Shown: positions 17,770 through 27,704, numbered from the stretch's first letter. The stretch: 64,000 nucleotides of DNA from Thermosediminibacteraceae bacterium (GCA_021890755.1 JAKKUQ010000001.1:62001-126000), one strand, 5' to 3'. The notes: a model not told the origin generated them from the sequence alone. Program-made: numbers and translations.

Positions 17770-19449
17770 TTAGAACAGCCCGGTGATCCTTCCGTTTGCA
17801 TCCACGTCAATGTTTTCTGCGGCCGGTCTCTTCGGCAATCCTGGCATTGTCATTATCTCTCCAGTCAGTGCTACTGCAAAGCCGGCCCCAGCGGAAATTC
17901 GCACATTCCTTACTGTTATCTTAAATCCGGTTGGTCTTCCTAACAAAGCTGGATTGTCACTCAAGGAATACTGAGTCTTTGCTATACATACGGGTACATT
18001 TCTGTAACCAATACTTTCGATCGTCTCTATATCTCTCTTAGCGGCAGCGGTGAATTCAACACCATCCGCGCCGTAAATTTCTTTTGCTATAATCTCTATC
18101 TTTTCTGCAATACCCATTTCCAACGGATAAAGTGGTTTGTAATTGTTCTTGCCCTCGTCGATGACGCGGAGCACTTCTTTGGCTAGATCAATTCCACCCT
18201 CACCGCCTTTGGCCCATACTTCAGAAAGTACCGCATTTACCCCTAAAGCCTTGCATTCTTCTTTTATCAGGTCCAGTTCCGCCTGAGTATCGGTGGGGAA
18301 ACGGTTAATAGCGACCACAGCAGGCAAACCAAATTTTTGTGTTATGTTTTCCACGTGTTTCAGAAGGTTCGGTAGACCTTTGCGGAGGGCTTCCAGATTT
18401 TCTTCATTCAACCTATCCTTCGGTACTCCTCCGTTGTACTTCAGAGCCCTAACCGTAGCTACGATTACCACAGCATCGGGTCTTATACCCGCAAACCTGC
18501 ACTTTATGTCCAGGAACTTTTCGGCACCCAGGTCAGCACCGAATCCTGCCTCAGTTACTACATAATCAGCCAGCTTCATCGCCATTTTAGTAGCTATTAT
18601 GCTATTGCAGCCGTGGGCGATATTTGCGAAGGGACCTCCATGGACGAAAGCGGGGGTGCCTTCAAGAGTCTGGACCAGGTTAGGTTTAAAAGCATCTTTC
18701 AACAGGGCAGTCATGGCACCTTGAGCTTTCAGGTCGCCTGCAGTTACAGGTTTACCATCATATGTATATCCAACCACAATTCTGGAAAGACGATTTTTCA
18801 GGTCTTCCAGATCGGTAGCCAAGCAGAAAATGGCCATTACTTCGGAAGCCACAGTTATATCAAAACCGTCTTCCCGTGGCACTCCGTTAGCCTTTCCTCC
18901 CAAACCATCCACTACAAACCTTAGCTGCCTGTCGTTCATGTCTATACAACGCTTCCACACTACACGTCGCGGATCAATACCTAGCTCATTCCCCTGGTAT
19001 ATGTGGTTATCTACCATTGCCGCCAGCAGGTTATTGGCTGCTCCTATCGCATGCAGGTCTCCAGTGAAATGCAGGTTTATATCTTCCATGGGCACTACCT
19101 GCGCATAGCCACCACCTGCCGCTCCACCTTTCACCCCAAAGACCGGACCTAATGAGGGCTCCCGGAGGGCAATCATGGCGTTTTTACCAAGTCTTCTCAA
19201 TGCATCACCCAATCCAACGGTGGTGGTTGTTTTACCTTCGCCTGCAGGTGTAGGGTTTATGGCCGTGGTTAGTATCAGTTTTGCATCCTTTTTATTTTCC
19301 AATCGTTTCATTATGTTGTAATCAACCTTCGCCTTGTACCGTCCGTAGTATTCGATGTCATCTTCGGTAAGACCGATTTTTGCGGCAATATCTCTTATGT
19401 GCTCAAGTTTAGCCTCCTGGGCTATTTCAATATCACTTTTGAAAGCCAT
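17770..19449 (-). CDS. fhs: Formate-tetrahydrofolate ligase
   Basis: 559 residues, the standard length. It converts formate, THF and ATP to 10-formyl-THF, the second step of the Wood-Ljungdahl methyl branch. The ATP-binding loop [19 protein letters not shown] is near residue 67. The family blocks [20 protein letters not shown] and [16 protein letters not shown] are present. The start ATG has GGAG upstream. It is the first gene of the fhs-fchA-folD run. Confidence 0.97.
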   Translation of the reverse strand: MAFKSDIEIAQEAKLEHIRDIAAKIGLTEDDIEYYGRYKAKVDYNIMKRLENKKDAKLILTTAINPTPAGEGKTTTTVGLGDALRRLGKNAMIALREPSLGPVFGVKGGAAGGGYAQVVPMEDINLHFTGDLHAIGAANNLLAAMVDNHIYQGNELGIDPRRVVWKRCIDMNDRQLRFVVDGLGGKANGVPREDGFDITVASEVMAIFCLATDLEDLKNRLSRIVVGYTYDGKPVTAGDLKAQGAMTALLKDAFKPNLVQTLEGTPAFVHGGPFANIAHGCNSIIATKMAMKLADYVVTEAGFGADLGAEKFLDIKCRFAGIRPDAVVIVATVRALKYNGGVPKDRLNEENLEALRKGLPNLLKHVENITQKFGLPAVVAINRFPTDTQAELDLIKEECKALGVNAVLSEVWAKGGEGGIDLAKEVLRVIDEGKNNYKPLYPLEMGIAEKIEIIAKEIYGADGVEFTAAAKRDIETIESIGYRNVPVCIAKTQYSLSDNPALLGRPTGFKITVRNVRISAGAGFAVALTGEIMTMPGLPKRPAAENIDVDANGRITGLF

Positions 19450-19604
19450 AACATCACTCCTCTCCGTTATAACAAAATTTTATTTTTGAAAATATTTTCA
19501 CAATCCTATGTAAAATAATATTTTTCTCCCAGTTCAATTATTAACATTAATTTTGTATTATAATGAAGACAGATATAAAGCGCGTATCTCAAAAAAAGCA
19601 GTAT

Positions 19605-20543
19605 TTAAAATTCTTTATTGTTTTGGTGGATTGATTTTTCTAACAACTTAAGTTCAGAGGGCTTTATATTGAGAGCTTTTAGTCCATTTTCAAAGGCCAT
19701 CTTCAATACTTGATTTTCAGTAATTCCACATCTTTTTATATGTTTGACCTCATCGAAAAATCCCTGAGAATGATATACACCGATCGCTCCCGCATCACTT
19801 CCGATAGCAATTTTCACTCCTAGTTCAACAGCTTTTTTAACAGTTTCTAACTGTTGGTTATAAGCCCTTTTAATGTTTTGAATCTGGCTTTGATATTTAT
19901 GTTTCAACTCATCATTTTCGATAATATTACCAAAAGGTGACAGGGTCGGTACCCATATCACATCTTTTTCGGCCAACATATGCAGTACTTCATCGTTGAT
20001 GAAATACCCGTGCTCTATCGTATCGGCTCCAGCTTCGATTGCCATCTTAACTGCCTCAGATGAATTTGCATGTACCATCACGGGTAATTCCTTCTCTTTT
20101 GCAGTTTGGACTATGTAATACAATTCCTCATATGAAAAAGAGACTCCGCCGACTTGCCCATACGAGCTAAAATCTACGAGTCCCGTTAATACAACCTTAA
20201 GATGGTCAGGCTTTACTTTTAATAGTTCAGCAAACACATCTTTAAAATCTTCAATACCGGTTACCGGCCTGCCTATGATGCCTCCGTACCTTCCTTTTTT
20301 GTAAATCGCCCATCCTGGAGTTTTATAAATGATACCTTTATGTATTGCCATTTCTCTTGCTGCTAAAGAAGCTCCCAGGTTATCACCGCCATCGCGAAGT
20401 ATCAGGATGTTTTTTCGTTTGTACAGATCTAATATTTCGGAGATTGGCTTATAGTTTTGTTCCAACAATGTTCTGCGCCAGTCCTTTAAATTAATACCAT
20501 TCATCGATACATGGATGTGACACTCTATAAACACCTTTATCAT
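19605..20543 (-). CDS. Amidohydrolase-family protein
   Basis: 312 residues with a metal-dependent hydrolase barrel. Candidate ligands are the ECHIHVSMNG His-x-His pair near the N-terminus, a lysine in LKVVLTGLVDF, MVHANSS, IEHGYF and GSDAGAIG. The usual N-terminal beta-sandwich domain is absent, because the HxH motif is only eight residues from the preferred start. That ATG (MIKVFIECHIH) suits compact family members; a TTG ten codons earlier is possible. Substrate unknown. It is divergent from the corrinoid-activator gene and lies upstream of fhs, but nothing ties it to C1 metabolism. Confidence 0.8.
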   Translation of the reverse strand: MIKVFIECHIHVSMNGINLKDWRRTLLEQNYKPISEILDLYKRKNILILRDGGDNLGASLAAREMAIHKGIIYKTPGWAIYKKGRYGGIIGRPVTGIEDFKDVFAELLKVKPDHLKVVLTGLVDFSSYGQVGGVSFSYEELYYIVQTAKEKELPVMVHANSSEAVKMAIEAGADTIEHGYFINDEVLHMLAEKDVIWVPTLSPFGNIIENDELKHKYQSQIQNIKRAYNQQLETVKKAVELGVKIAIGSDAGAIGVYHSQGFFDEVKHIKRCGITENQVLKMAFENGLKALNIKPSELKLLEKSIHQNNKEF

Positions 20544-20780
20544 CTCGCATAATGCTGCAAAGATATCTACCAAGTCATCTTACACATTCCAGCCCGGAAG
20601 CTCAGCCGGCCAGCTTCCTATGGTGATCTTTGATTTTTAAGTTAACAGATTTTTAAATATTTGTCAATATATAGTTAATTTTGGGAAGATGTAATTTTTG
20701 ACTTTGCTCTGAAATTTGATAATATTAAAGTAAGATTATAAGAATAAAAAGTATCTGTCGAAAGAAGGGGGGAGATTATT
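20544..20780. promoter_or_regulatory. Divergent control region with promoter and short palindrome
   Basis: For the plus-strand gene, TTGACT (20698-20703) and TAATAT (20720-20725) are spaced by 16 nt and make a plausible sigma-A promoter. GGAAGCT (20596-20602) and AGCTTCC (20612-20618) form an inverted repeat close to the amidohydrolase start, which could be an operator or a hairpin in its leader. Confidence 0.45.
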
Positions 20781-22589
20781 CTGACTCAAAAGGTCAAGGT
20801 CAATTTCCCAAATCTAAATAAAACAATCATGATTGACGAAAGCGAAACCATAGCATCCGCTTGCGCCTTTGCAGGATTTCCACTGGACCAGGTTTGCGGA
20901 GGGAGGGGGACCTGCGGGAAATGTAAAGTAGAAATTATAAAAAACGGTGAAAAAAGAGAGGTTTTAGCATGTCAGGAAAAAGTAAGTGATGAACTGATAG
21001 TACTGTTGAATAAAGATCAGCTAAGTAAAAAATTGAGTATTTTAACAGAAAGCGACCTTATACCTGTTGAATTTGAACCAGCTGTAAAAAAAGTGTTCAT
21101 AGAAAAAGAATCCCTCAAAACTCCTCCCTGTTCAGGAGACTGGGAAAACATAAGGACTTTATTAGATGCCGATATAAAAACACCTTCACTTGAATTGCTT
21201 CAAAAATTATCAAATATACTGCACAAACCGGATATAAACGGTATTACTTTCACTTATTGGAACAACGAGCTGATAGACCTGGACGTAAATAACACCTCAA
21301 AAGACTTATACGGTTTTGCCATAGACGTTGGCACCACAACGGTGGTAGCATATTTTTACAATCTTCACACCGGAGAAAGGGTAGGTATATATTCGGCATT
21401 AAACGGACAGGTTTCAGAAGGTGCCGATGTAATTTCAAGAATTCTCGCTTGCATAAATAATCCCAGCGGCCTGGCAAAGCTTCAGGAGAAAATCTTAGAT
21501 ACAATCAATCAGTTAATTGAACAAGCCGTGAATGAACATCATATAGATAACAGTGATATATATTACGTTGCCCTCTGTGGAAACTCTGCAATGCAGCATC
21601 TATTTTTGGGGTTAAACCCCGAGTACCTTGGCAAATCCCCTTTTACCAGTACCACAACAAGCGGTGTTGTTGCTAAAGCAAAGCAGCTTAATATAAACAT
21701 CAATCCTAATGCAATAGTACATTTCCTACCCCTGATAGGAGGTTTTGTAGGCGCTGATACCTTAGCAGTATTACTTTCTCTACCCGAAGCCGACCATATG
21801 GGATATAGATTGGTAATAGATTTGGGAACAAACGGTGAAATCGTCGTCGGCAACAAAGACAGAATGCTCGCCGCTTCAACGGCCGCAGGACCGGCTCTAG
21901 AAGGCGGCGGAATACAGTTTGGCATGCGGGGGACTACGGGGGCGATAGAAAGAGTAAACATTCAAAACGGAAGCGTCAATGTTAAAGTGATCGGTGGAGT
22001 AAAACCTGTGGGTATCTGTGGTTCCGGATTGATAGACGCCGTGGCGGAAATGCTGAGGGTCGGTATTATTACAGAGACTGGAAAGCTGCTGAAAAAAGAA
22101 GAATATCTCAATACATGTCCTCCGGAATACAGAGCACTAGCAGACCGGTTGGAAACAATAAACGGTATGAATTGCTTCGTTCTTGCTACCGAAGAACAGT
22201 CTCAAAACGGCCAAAAGATATATATTACTCAAAAAGACATTCGGGCTGTTCAGCTAGCAAAATCAGCCATATATACTGGATGCAATCTTTTAGTTCAGGA
22301 ATATGGAATTAAACCTGAACAGATCAATGAAATTCTCATTGCTGGGGCTTTCGGCAATTATATCGACATTGAAAAAGGACAATATATAGGTCTTTTGCCT
22401 TCCTGGGGAGTCCCGACCCGTTCCATAGGAAATGCAGCTGGCGCGGGAGTTCAGCTTTTCATGCTGTCAAAAGAAATTCGTGAAAAAGCCAACGATATTC
22501 AAAGAAAAGTAACGCATATAGAGTTAGCTGCAAGTCCACATTTCCAGAATGAATTCGTTAAAAATATGAAATTCTCAAGAAAAGGTTAA
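20781..22589 (+). CDS. Corrinoid-activating ASKHA protein with N-terminal [2Fe-2S] domain
   Basis: About 602 residues. ATP-dependent reductive activators of corrinoid proteins (RACo/RamA-like, DUF4445) restore Co(I) after oxidation. The N-terminal ferredoxin domain has C-x5-C-x2-C (VCGGRGTCGKC) and a fourth Cys in VLACQEK. The ASKHA core shows FAIDVGTTTVVAYF, ALCGNSAMQHLFLG, VIDLGTNGEIVVG and ILIAGAFGNYID. The first in-frame ATG is at 20829, but it would cut off the first ferredoxin strand. GGGGGGAG lies 6 nt before a CTG at 20781, giving TQKVKVNFPN. I therefore propose a CTG start. It serves the MtaC corrinoid, by context. Confidence 0.9.
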   Translation: MTQKVKVNFPNLNKTIMIDESETIASACAFAGFPLDQVCGGRGTCGKCKVEIIKNGEKREVLACQEKVSDELIVLLNKDQLSKKLSILTESDLIPVEFEPAVKKVFIEKESLKTPPCSGDWENIRTLLDADIKTPSLELLQKLSNILHKPDINGITFTYWNNELIDLDVNNTSKDLYGFAIDVGTTTVVAYFYNLHTGERVGIYSALNGQVSEGADVISRILACINNPSGLAKLQEKILDTINQLIEQAVNEHHIDNSDIYYVALCGNSAMQHLFLGLNPEYLGKSPFTSTTTSGVVAKAKQLNININPNAIVHFLPLIGGFVGADTLAVLLSLPEADHMGYRLVIDLGTNGEIVVGNKDRMLAASTAAGPALEGGGIQFGMRGTTGAIERVNIQNGSVNVKVIGGVKPVGICGSGLIDAVAEMLRVGIITETGKLLKKEEYLNTCPPEYRALADRLETINGMNCFVLATEEQSQNGQKIYITQKDIRAVQLAKSAIYTGCNLLVQEYGIKPEQINEILIAGAFGNYIDIEKGQYIGLLPSWGVPTRSIGNAAGAGVQLFMLSKEIREKANDIQRKVTHIELAASPHFQNEFVKNMKFSRKG

Positions 22590-22601
22590 ACAAAAAAAAT
22601 T

Positions 22602-22640
22602 GCGAGCCATCATACCCTACATATTAAGGAGTTGGCTCGC
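22602..22640 (+). terminator. 8-bp hairpin after the corrinoid activator
   Basis: GCGAGCCA and TGGCTCGC pair perfectly around a 23-nt loop. A T-run follows only after 7 nt, so termination may be partial and the next gene could be read through. Confidence 0.45.
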
Positions 22641-22696
22641 TGCTAGATTTTTCAGTTCTTTTTCCTGCATGGATAAGATTACAGGAGTGAAAACCG

Positions 22697-23392
22697 GTGA
22701 AAACTGTAGTTATAGCCTGCCAGACTATATACGATGAATTAAACATGGCGATTAATGAAACGCGTTGTGAATATCCAGTCATCTGGTTAGACTCGGAATA
22801 CCACTTAAACCCTGATCGTTTAAGGAAAAAGCTCCAACAGGAAATCGACTCTCAAAAAAACGTCGACAACATAATACTAGCATATGGTTTTTGCGGCAAC
22901 GCAATATTGGGTTTGATAGCCTCTACCGCAAATTTGATTTTTCCTAAAACCGATGATTGTATTTCCCTTTTATTGTGTAAACCGGAAGGAAAGCTTCAAC
23001 GTTTAAAAGATGCTTATTATCTAACAAGAGGTTGGATAAAAAGTCCCAAAAGCTTCATGATGGACTATAAGTATGCTATTGAGCGTTATGGGGAAGAAAA
23101 GGCAATAAAAATTTTCAGGTATATGCTGAAGAATTACAATAAATTAATACTGATAGATACAGGAGCTTACAGCGTGGAAGATTGTTTTAACGAAGCTAAA
23201 AAAATTGCCGAAATTACCGGCTTAGAGCTAATAATAGAAAAGGGTGATTTGTGGTTGCTTAAGAAAATGTTAACAGGCCCTTATGATGATAATTTTTGCA
23301 TTGTCAATCGAGGAGAAAAAATAAACATCACTCATCTGGGATACAATTTTAATGCACAAACCAATTACCAAACACTGAATCTTTCCCTTTAA
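22697..23392 (+). CDS. DUF1638 family protein
   Basis: 231 residues. Family traits are visible: IILAYGFCGNAILGL, PKTDDCISLLL with the DDC motif, and a YYLTRGW block. Several cysteines (CQT, FCGN, DDC) could bind metal. DUF1638 genes are commonly found near corrinoid-dependent methyltransferases in methanogens and acetogens; the biochemical role is unclear to me. The GTG start has AGGAG 9 nt upstream. It follows the corrinoid activator on the same strand, so a role in corrinoid or methyl transfer is likely but inferred. Confidence 0.8.
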   Translation: MKTVVIACQTIYDELNMAINETRCEYPVIWLDSEYHLNPDRLRKKLQQEIDSQKNVDNIILAYGFCGNAILGLIASTANLIFPKTDDCISLLLCKPEGKLQRLKDAYYLTRGWIKSPKSFMMDYKYAIERYGEEKAIKIFRYMLKNYNKLILIDTGAYSVEDCFNEAKKIAEITGLELIIEKGDLWLLKKMLTGPYDDNFCIVNRGEKINITHLGYNFNAQTNYQTLNLSL

Positions 23393-23425
23393 AAGTTTTT
23401 ATAATAGAATCAAGAAAGAAATAAT

Positions 23426-23458
23426 CGGGGGAGGATCTGTTCCTCCCCCGGTTTTTTC
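23426..23458 (+). terminator. Strong intrinsic terminator
   Basis: CGGGGGAGGA and TCCTCCCCCG form a perfect 10-bp stem followed by GTTTTTT. It ends the plus-strand DUF1638 transcript just before the convergent folT-like gene. Confidence 0.88.
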
Positions 23459-23474
23459 CTCCGGTTTTCCCATA

Positions 23475-24014
23475 TCAAAGTGCTTCTTTTATTTTTTCAA
23501 AGGACCGGATGTTAACCCTCTTTAGAAGCACATTGGTAAATACGGTATATATGGGTACATTAAAAGCCTGTACTATAGCAGCTGTGGTCATTTTGTAGAC
23601 TAGCGGTAAACCGAACAGCGTATAAAGGAAATACGGGACAAGTATAATCGATGTTATTATCTGCGTAGTTGCAATAGCTAAAAACAGCTGCCAAAGAGCG
23701 GGTTGTTCACTCTTAAAAATCCGTATCACCAGAGCCGGTATTATACCGTCTAATGCTGCTGTTAGCGTAAAATGCGGCATATAGGCCCCCATTGGGTTTA
23801 TCCAGTAACCTATCAAATCCCCCACGGCACCTACTATACCGCCTGCGACCGGTCCCATTACAATACCCGCAAATATAGTAGGAAATCCTCCAAATCCAAT
23901 CCTTGAAAATTCCACTCCACCAATGTTTATCCTTATGCTGCCTATTCTTGTAAGCACAATGTTAAGTACGATGAACATGGCAATATAAGTGATTTTTCTA
24001 GCGTTAAACTTCAT
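23475..24014 (-). CDS. folT: ECF transporter S component, folate type
   Basis: 179 residues with about five to six membrane helices. It resembles the substrate-binding subunit FolT of energy-coupling-factor transporters: YIAMFIVLNIVLTRI, GFPTIFAGIVMGPVAGG, VGDLIGYWINPMGAYMPHFT. Folate is the probable substrate and would suit a THF-heavy C1 cluster. No ECF ATPases are nearby, so it presumably shares a common module. The SD GGAGG lies inside a small hairpin (AATCCT/AGGATT, 24020-24036), which could limit translation. It follows hydA after about 20 nt. Confidence 0.82.
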   Translation of the reverse strand: MKFNARKITYIAMFIVLNIVLTRIGSIRINIGGVEFSRIGFGGFPTIFAGIVMGPVAGGIVGAVGDLIGYWINPMGAYMPHFTLTAALDGIIPALVIRIFKSEQPALWQLFLAIATTQIITSIILVPYFLYTLFGLPLVYKMTTAAIVQAFNVPIYTVFTNVLLKRVNIRSFEKIKEAL

Positions 24015-24035
24015 TTATAAATCCTCCTTCAGGAT

Positions 24036-25316
24036 TCATTTTTTATTTGAACGTACCACATGCAGGAGCTTATGCGACTTCTCTGAAAGGGGATTACCCA
24101 AAAAGTCCGCATATAAAGCTTTTATAGAGGGGTTATCTCCAGATTCTATCTTGGGGAGGCCCAATTCATAGAAGTATAGCGCCTCTTTTCGTTTTCTCAC
24201 CGTCTTTTGCCTCAATGATCTTTTCGGAATTCGCGGCTGTCCTCCTCCGCCGATACAACCATCCGGGCATGTCATCACTTCAATAAAATGATAATCGGAA
24301 TTTCCTTTTCTGATATCTTCCAGTATCGGTACTACGTTCTTAAGGCCATGAACTACTGCGGTTTTTATCTTTCTGTTCCCGAATTCTATTACGGCTTCCC
24401 TGAAAGCTCCACCTTTCCTTAATGGCTCAAAGGCGGTGTTTTTCAAGGGTTTCCCGGTTAGTTTCTTTGCCACGGTCCTTAATGCCGCTTCCATCACGCC
24501 TCCACTGGTTCCAAACAGCGCTCCAGCACCGGTATACTCTCCAAAAGGAATGTCAAAATCCTCCTCCTGCAAGTCAGCCAGCTCTAACTGCCTGTCTTTG
24601 ATCAATTCGGCCAGCTCTCTCGTCGTCAATACAGCATCTACATCCCTAGCTCCGCTTGAATTCATTTCTGGCCTTTCAGCCTCGAATTTTTTGGCAGTAC
24701 AGGGCATAGCCGAAAGCAGAAAAATCTTCGCCGGATCTATGCCCTCTTTTTCCGCCATATAAGCTTTTACCACAGCTCCAAACATCTGCTGGGGTGATTT
24801 GCAGGAAGAAAGGTGATGCACAAGATCGGGATAGTTTTTTTCCATAAAGAACACCCATGCCGGGCAACATGACGTAAACATGGGAAATGGTCCGCCTTTT
24901 TCCATTCGTTCGAGAAATTCATGCCCCTCTTCCATGACGGTCAGGTCCGCAGCAAAGCAGGTATCGTACACCCTATCAAATCCTAGCTTTCTGAATGCCG
25001 AAGCCATCCGGCCCGGAACTATTGTACCGGGTTCCATGCCGAACTCTTCTCCCAGGGTTACTCTCATAGCGGGAGCGCTCTGGACGACCTTAATATAACT
25101 ATCGTCTTCAAGTGCTGCTTTAACCCTTTCTAGATCTGACCGGTCTTTAGCCGCGCCAGTGGGGCAAGTCACTACACACTGTCCGCAGTTAACACAGCGG
25201 CGTTCATCAATCTCATGCGGTATTAAAGGTTCCCCAAAACATGCCTCCACACCACAAACCTGTGAACATAACGTACATCCTTTACAAAGTTCCTGATTTA
25301 TTTCAATTATCGCCAT
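24036..25316 (-). CDS. hydA: [FeFe]-hydrogenase catalytic subunit
   Basis: 426 residues. Two N-terminal [4Fe-4S] sites (CKGCTLCSQVC and CVNCGQCVVTC) precede the H-cluster domain. The H-cluster signatures are complete: FTSCCPAW, MPCTAKKFEAERPE and TCPDGCIGGGGQP. The ATG at 25316 has GGGGGTG 6 nt upstream and overlaps the fdhF end by 14 nt, so the two are translationally coupled. Pairing a compact hydrogenase with formate dehydrogenase recalls the hydrogen-dependent CO2 reductase of acetogens (HydA2 type). The electron donor is inferred, not shown. Confidence 0.93.
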   Translation of the reverse strand: MAIIEINQELCKGCTLCSQVCGVEACFGEPLIPHEIDERRCVNCGQCVVTCPTGAAKDRSDLERVKAALEDDSYIKVVQSAPAMRVTLGEEFGMEPGTIVPGRMASAFRKLGFDRVYDTCFAADLTVMEEGHEFLERMEKGGPFPMFTSCCPAWVFFMEKNYPDLVHHLSSCKSPQQMFGAVVKAYMAEKEGIDPAKIFLLSAMPCTAKKFEAERPEMNSSGARDVDAVLTTRELAELIKDRQLELADLQEEDFDIPFGEYTGAGALFGTSGGVMEAALRTVAKKLTGKPLKNTAFEPLRKGGAFREAVIEFGNRKIKTAVVHGLKNVVPILEDIRKGNSDYHFIEVMTCPDGCIGGGGQPRIPKRSLRQKTVRKRKEALYFYELGLPKIESGDNPSIKALYADFLGNPLSEKSHKLLHVVRSNKK

Positions 25317-27366
25317 GCTTTTCACCCCCGACAGAGATAGTTACAGCACAAGCCTTTAATTGAGGTGTCTTGGCTATCGGATCCCAGGCATCGATCGTCA
25401 AATAATTGGCAGCCGCTTCGGCAAAGTGGAAAGGTACAAATACTACGCCCTGTTTTATCTTTTCAGTCACCCTGGCGGGGGCCTTTATTTTCCCTCTCCT
25501 AGACTTTATGTAAACCATATCACCGTCTGAAATCCCAAACTTTTGCGCATCAACAGGATTTATCTCAACAAAAGGTCCGGGACATTTTTGGTTGAGAAAA
25601 TCGATTTTTCTCGTCATAGTGCCAGTATGATAGTGATAAAGCACTCGCCCGGTTGTAAGTATGAGTGGATATTCTTCATCGGTCTTTTCGGCAGGAGGCG
25701 TGTATTTTACCGGAATGAATCTTCCCTTTCCTCTTGCAAAGGAGTACTTATGAAGGTAAGGTGTTCCTGGATGATTTTTATGAGGACATGGTACCTGAAT
25801 ACCTGGCCCCTCTAACCTGTCATAGGATATTCCTCCGTAGGATGGGGTCAGGCTTGCGATCTCATCCATTATTTCGGAAGGATGTTTGTAAGTCATATTA
25901 TAACCCATGCGTGCAGCAAGTTCCATTATTATCTGCCAATCCGGTTTGGAATTCCCCAATGGCTCAATTGCCTTTCTCAATCTCTGTACCCTGCGATCTG
26001 TCGTTGTGAAAGTTCCATCTTTCTCTGCAAAGGAACAGGCCGGGAGTACGACATCAGCAAATCTTGCGGTTTCCGTAAAGAATATGTCTTGAACCACCAA
26101 GAATTCAAGACATTCAAGCGCTTTTTCGACATGAGAGAGATGCGCTTCACTCACCGCAGGGTTTTCGCCTATTATATACATAGCCTTGATTATTCCTTCT
26201 TCTGCGGCTTTAAACATTTCAGGTACTGTCAATCCAGGAACATCCGGAATTTCAACTCCCCAGGCTTTGGCAAATTTTTCACGTACAGCCGGGTCTTTCA
26301 CTTTCTGGTAACCGGTAAGGACATCGGGAAGCGCTCCCATATCGCAGGCTCCCTGGACATTATTCTGCCCTCTCAAGGGGCAAAGGCCAGTCCCGCGCCT
26401 TCCTACATTGCCCGTAAGCATTACAAGATTTGACAGCGCTATTACGTTGTCGGTGCTGCAGTTATGCTGTGTTACGCCCATGCAGTAGAGAATCATAGCC
26501 CTTTCTGCGCCGGCATAAATGCGAGCAGCCCGCCTGATATCTTCAGCTTTTACTCCCGTTATCTTTTCCGCCCTTTCTGGCGTCCACTGCAGGATGTCCT
26601 GTTTCAGTATTTCAAAGCCTTCTGTGCGTTTTTCAATAAAATCTTCATCAATAAGTCCGTCTTCTATTATCACGTTCATCATGGCATTTATCAAAGCCAC
26701 ATCTGTACCGGGCAAAATGCAAAGGTGGATATTGGCCCTTTCAGCAAGGTACGTCCTCCTTGGATCTGCCACTATTAACTTTGCTCCGTTCTTTACGGCT
26801 TCAATTATCCGTGAACCTATTAAAGGATGCTGTTCCGTAGTATTCGAGCCTATCACAAACAGGACTTGGCTTTCGGTTATCTCCTCTATCGAGTTTGTCA
26901 TCGCACCAGCACCCATTGTCTGGGCCAGACCGGCCACAGTTGGGGCATGTCAGAGGCGTGCGCAGTGGTCTACGTTGTTCGTAGCTAATACGGCCCTCGC
27001 AAATTTTGATATAAGATAATTCTCTTCACAGGTAGCTCTTGCCGAGCTTAAAACACCAAAAGCGGTGCTACCTCTTTCTTCCTTTATCTTGCGGAATCTG
27101 TCGGCAATAATTCCAAGAGCTTCATCCCAGGTTGCTTCTCTGAAAACTCCGTTTTCTTTGACAAGCGGTGTTTTAAGCCTTTCAGGTGAATGCACGAATT
27201 CATGGGCAAGCAATCCCTTAATGCAAAGCGTACCCTTGTTTATTGAATCTTTGCCCGCGGGAGATGTCCGAACAACCTTCCCGTTTTTCACGTGAAGGTA
27301 TATCCCACAACCGCATCCGCAGTAGGGGCAAATAGTTTTTACATATTCAGTCACCACTACCACCAC
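25303..27366 (-). CDS. fdhF: Selenocysteine-containing formate dehydrogenase
   Basis: 687 residues if the TGA at 26950-26952 is read as selenocysteine (residue 139). It interconverts CO2 and formate. The N-terminus has the [4Fe-4S] motif ICPYCGCGCG with a later TLCIKG cysteine. The active site reads DHCARL-U-HAPTVAGLAQT, which matches FdhH-type enzymes. Molybdopterin-binding blocks follow: GSNTTEQHPLIGSRI, and near the C-terminus MVYIKSRRGKIKAPA. A canonical SECIS hairpin follows the TGA. Several in-frame GTG codons compete as start after AAAGG. Conventional callers would split the gene at 26937-26950. Confidence 0.95.
26912..26952 (-). promoter_or_regulatory. Bacterial SECIS element after the Sec TGA
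   Basis: Starting at the TGA (26952-26950), CTG and GGCC pair with GGCC and CAG around the apical loop GGTCT, with one bulged T at 26936. Both the bulged U and the GGUCU loop match the Escherichia coli fdhF SECIS. A lower CCC/GGG stem extends it. Confidence 0.9.
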
Positions 27367-27369
27367 CTT

Positions 27370-27561
27370 TCAAACTTCCTCTTCATTATTAATCGCTCTA
27401 AGTGGGCAGGCTTTAAAGCAAAGTGAACACTCCATGCACTTCTCTTCGTTAATCTCATAAACCTGTTTTTCTCCGAACGTTGTTTCTACTATGGCATCGT
27501 AGGGGCATAGTTTATAACAGGTACCGCAGCCGACACATTCGGTCTTATTAATTGCGAACAA
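27370..27561 (-). CDS. Small 2[4Fe-4S] ferredoxin-type electron-transfer protein
   Basis: 63 residues with two complete cluster motifs, CVGCGTCYKLCP and CMECSLCFKACP. It probably carries electrons between FdhF and HydA, or to and from soluble ferredoxin. It lies 3 nt before fdhF. It is much shorter than HycB-type subunits (about 150-200 residues) found in known hydrogen-dependent CO2 reductases, so the complex may be reduced or need partners encoded elsewhere. The TTG start has a GGGGGG/GGAG purine tract upstream. Confidence 0.88.
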   Translation of the reverse strand: MFAINKTECVGCGTCYKLCPYDAIVETTFGEKQVYEINEEKCMECSLCFKACPLRAINNEEEV

Positions 27562-27704
27562 TGCTCCGCCCCCCTCTTTTTATTATTTTTGTTAATATTC
27601 CAAACTTAATTGAGAAAGCGGTCTTTAACCCAGACCCGTAAAAAAATCCTATTCCCATCAGGCTAAAGGCCGCAGCGTTGATTATGAAAAAATTCATCCC
27701 GTCA

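Noticed and set aside
19450-19604. ZTP riboswitch before fhs
   Set aside because: The conserved CCGCCUGGGCA core is not present in the fhs leader.
26938-26952. fdhF as a nonsense-broken pseudogene
   Set aside because: The TGA aligns with the Sec position of FdhH-type enzymes and is followed by a canonical SECIS hairpin; everything else in the gene is intact.
27548-27697. 49-codon minus-strand frame with a hydrophobic stretch overlapping the ferredoxin start
   Set aside because: No SD sequence, and it overlaps the well-supported ferredoxin gene at its 3' end; no family recognised.
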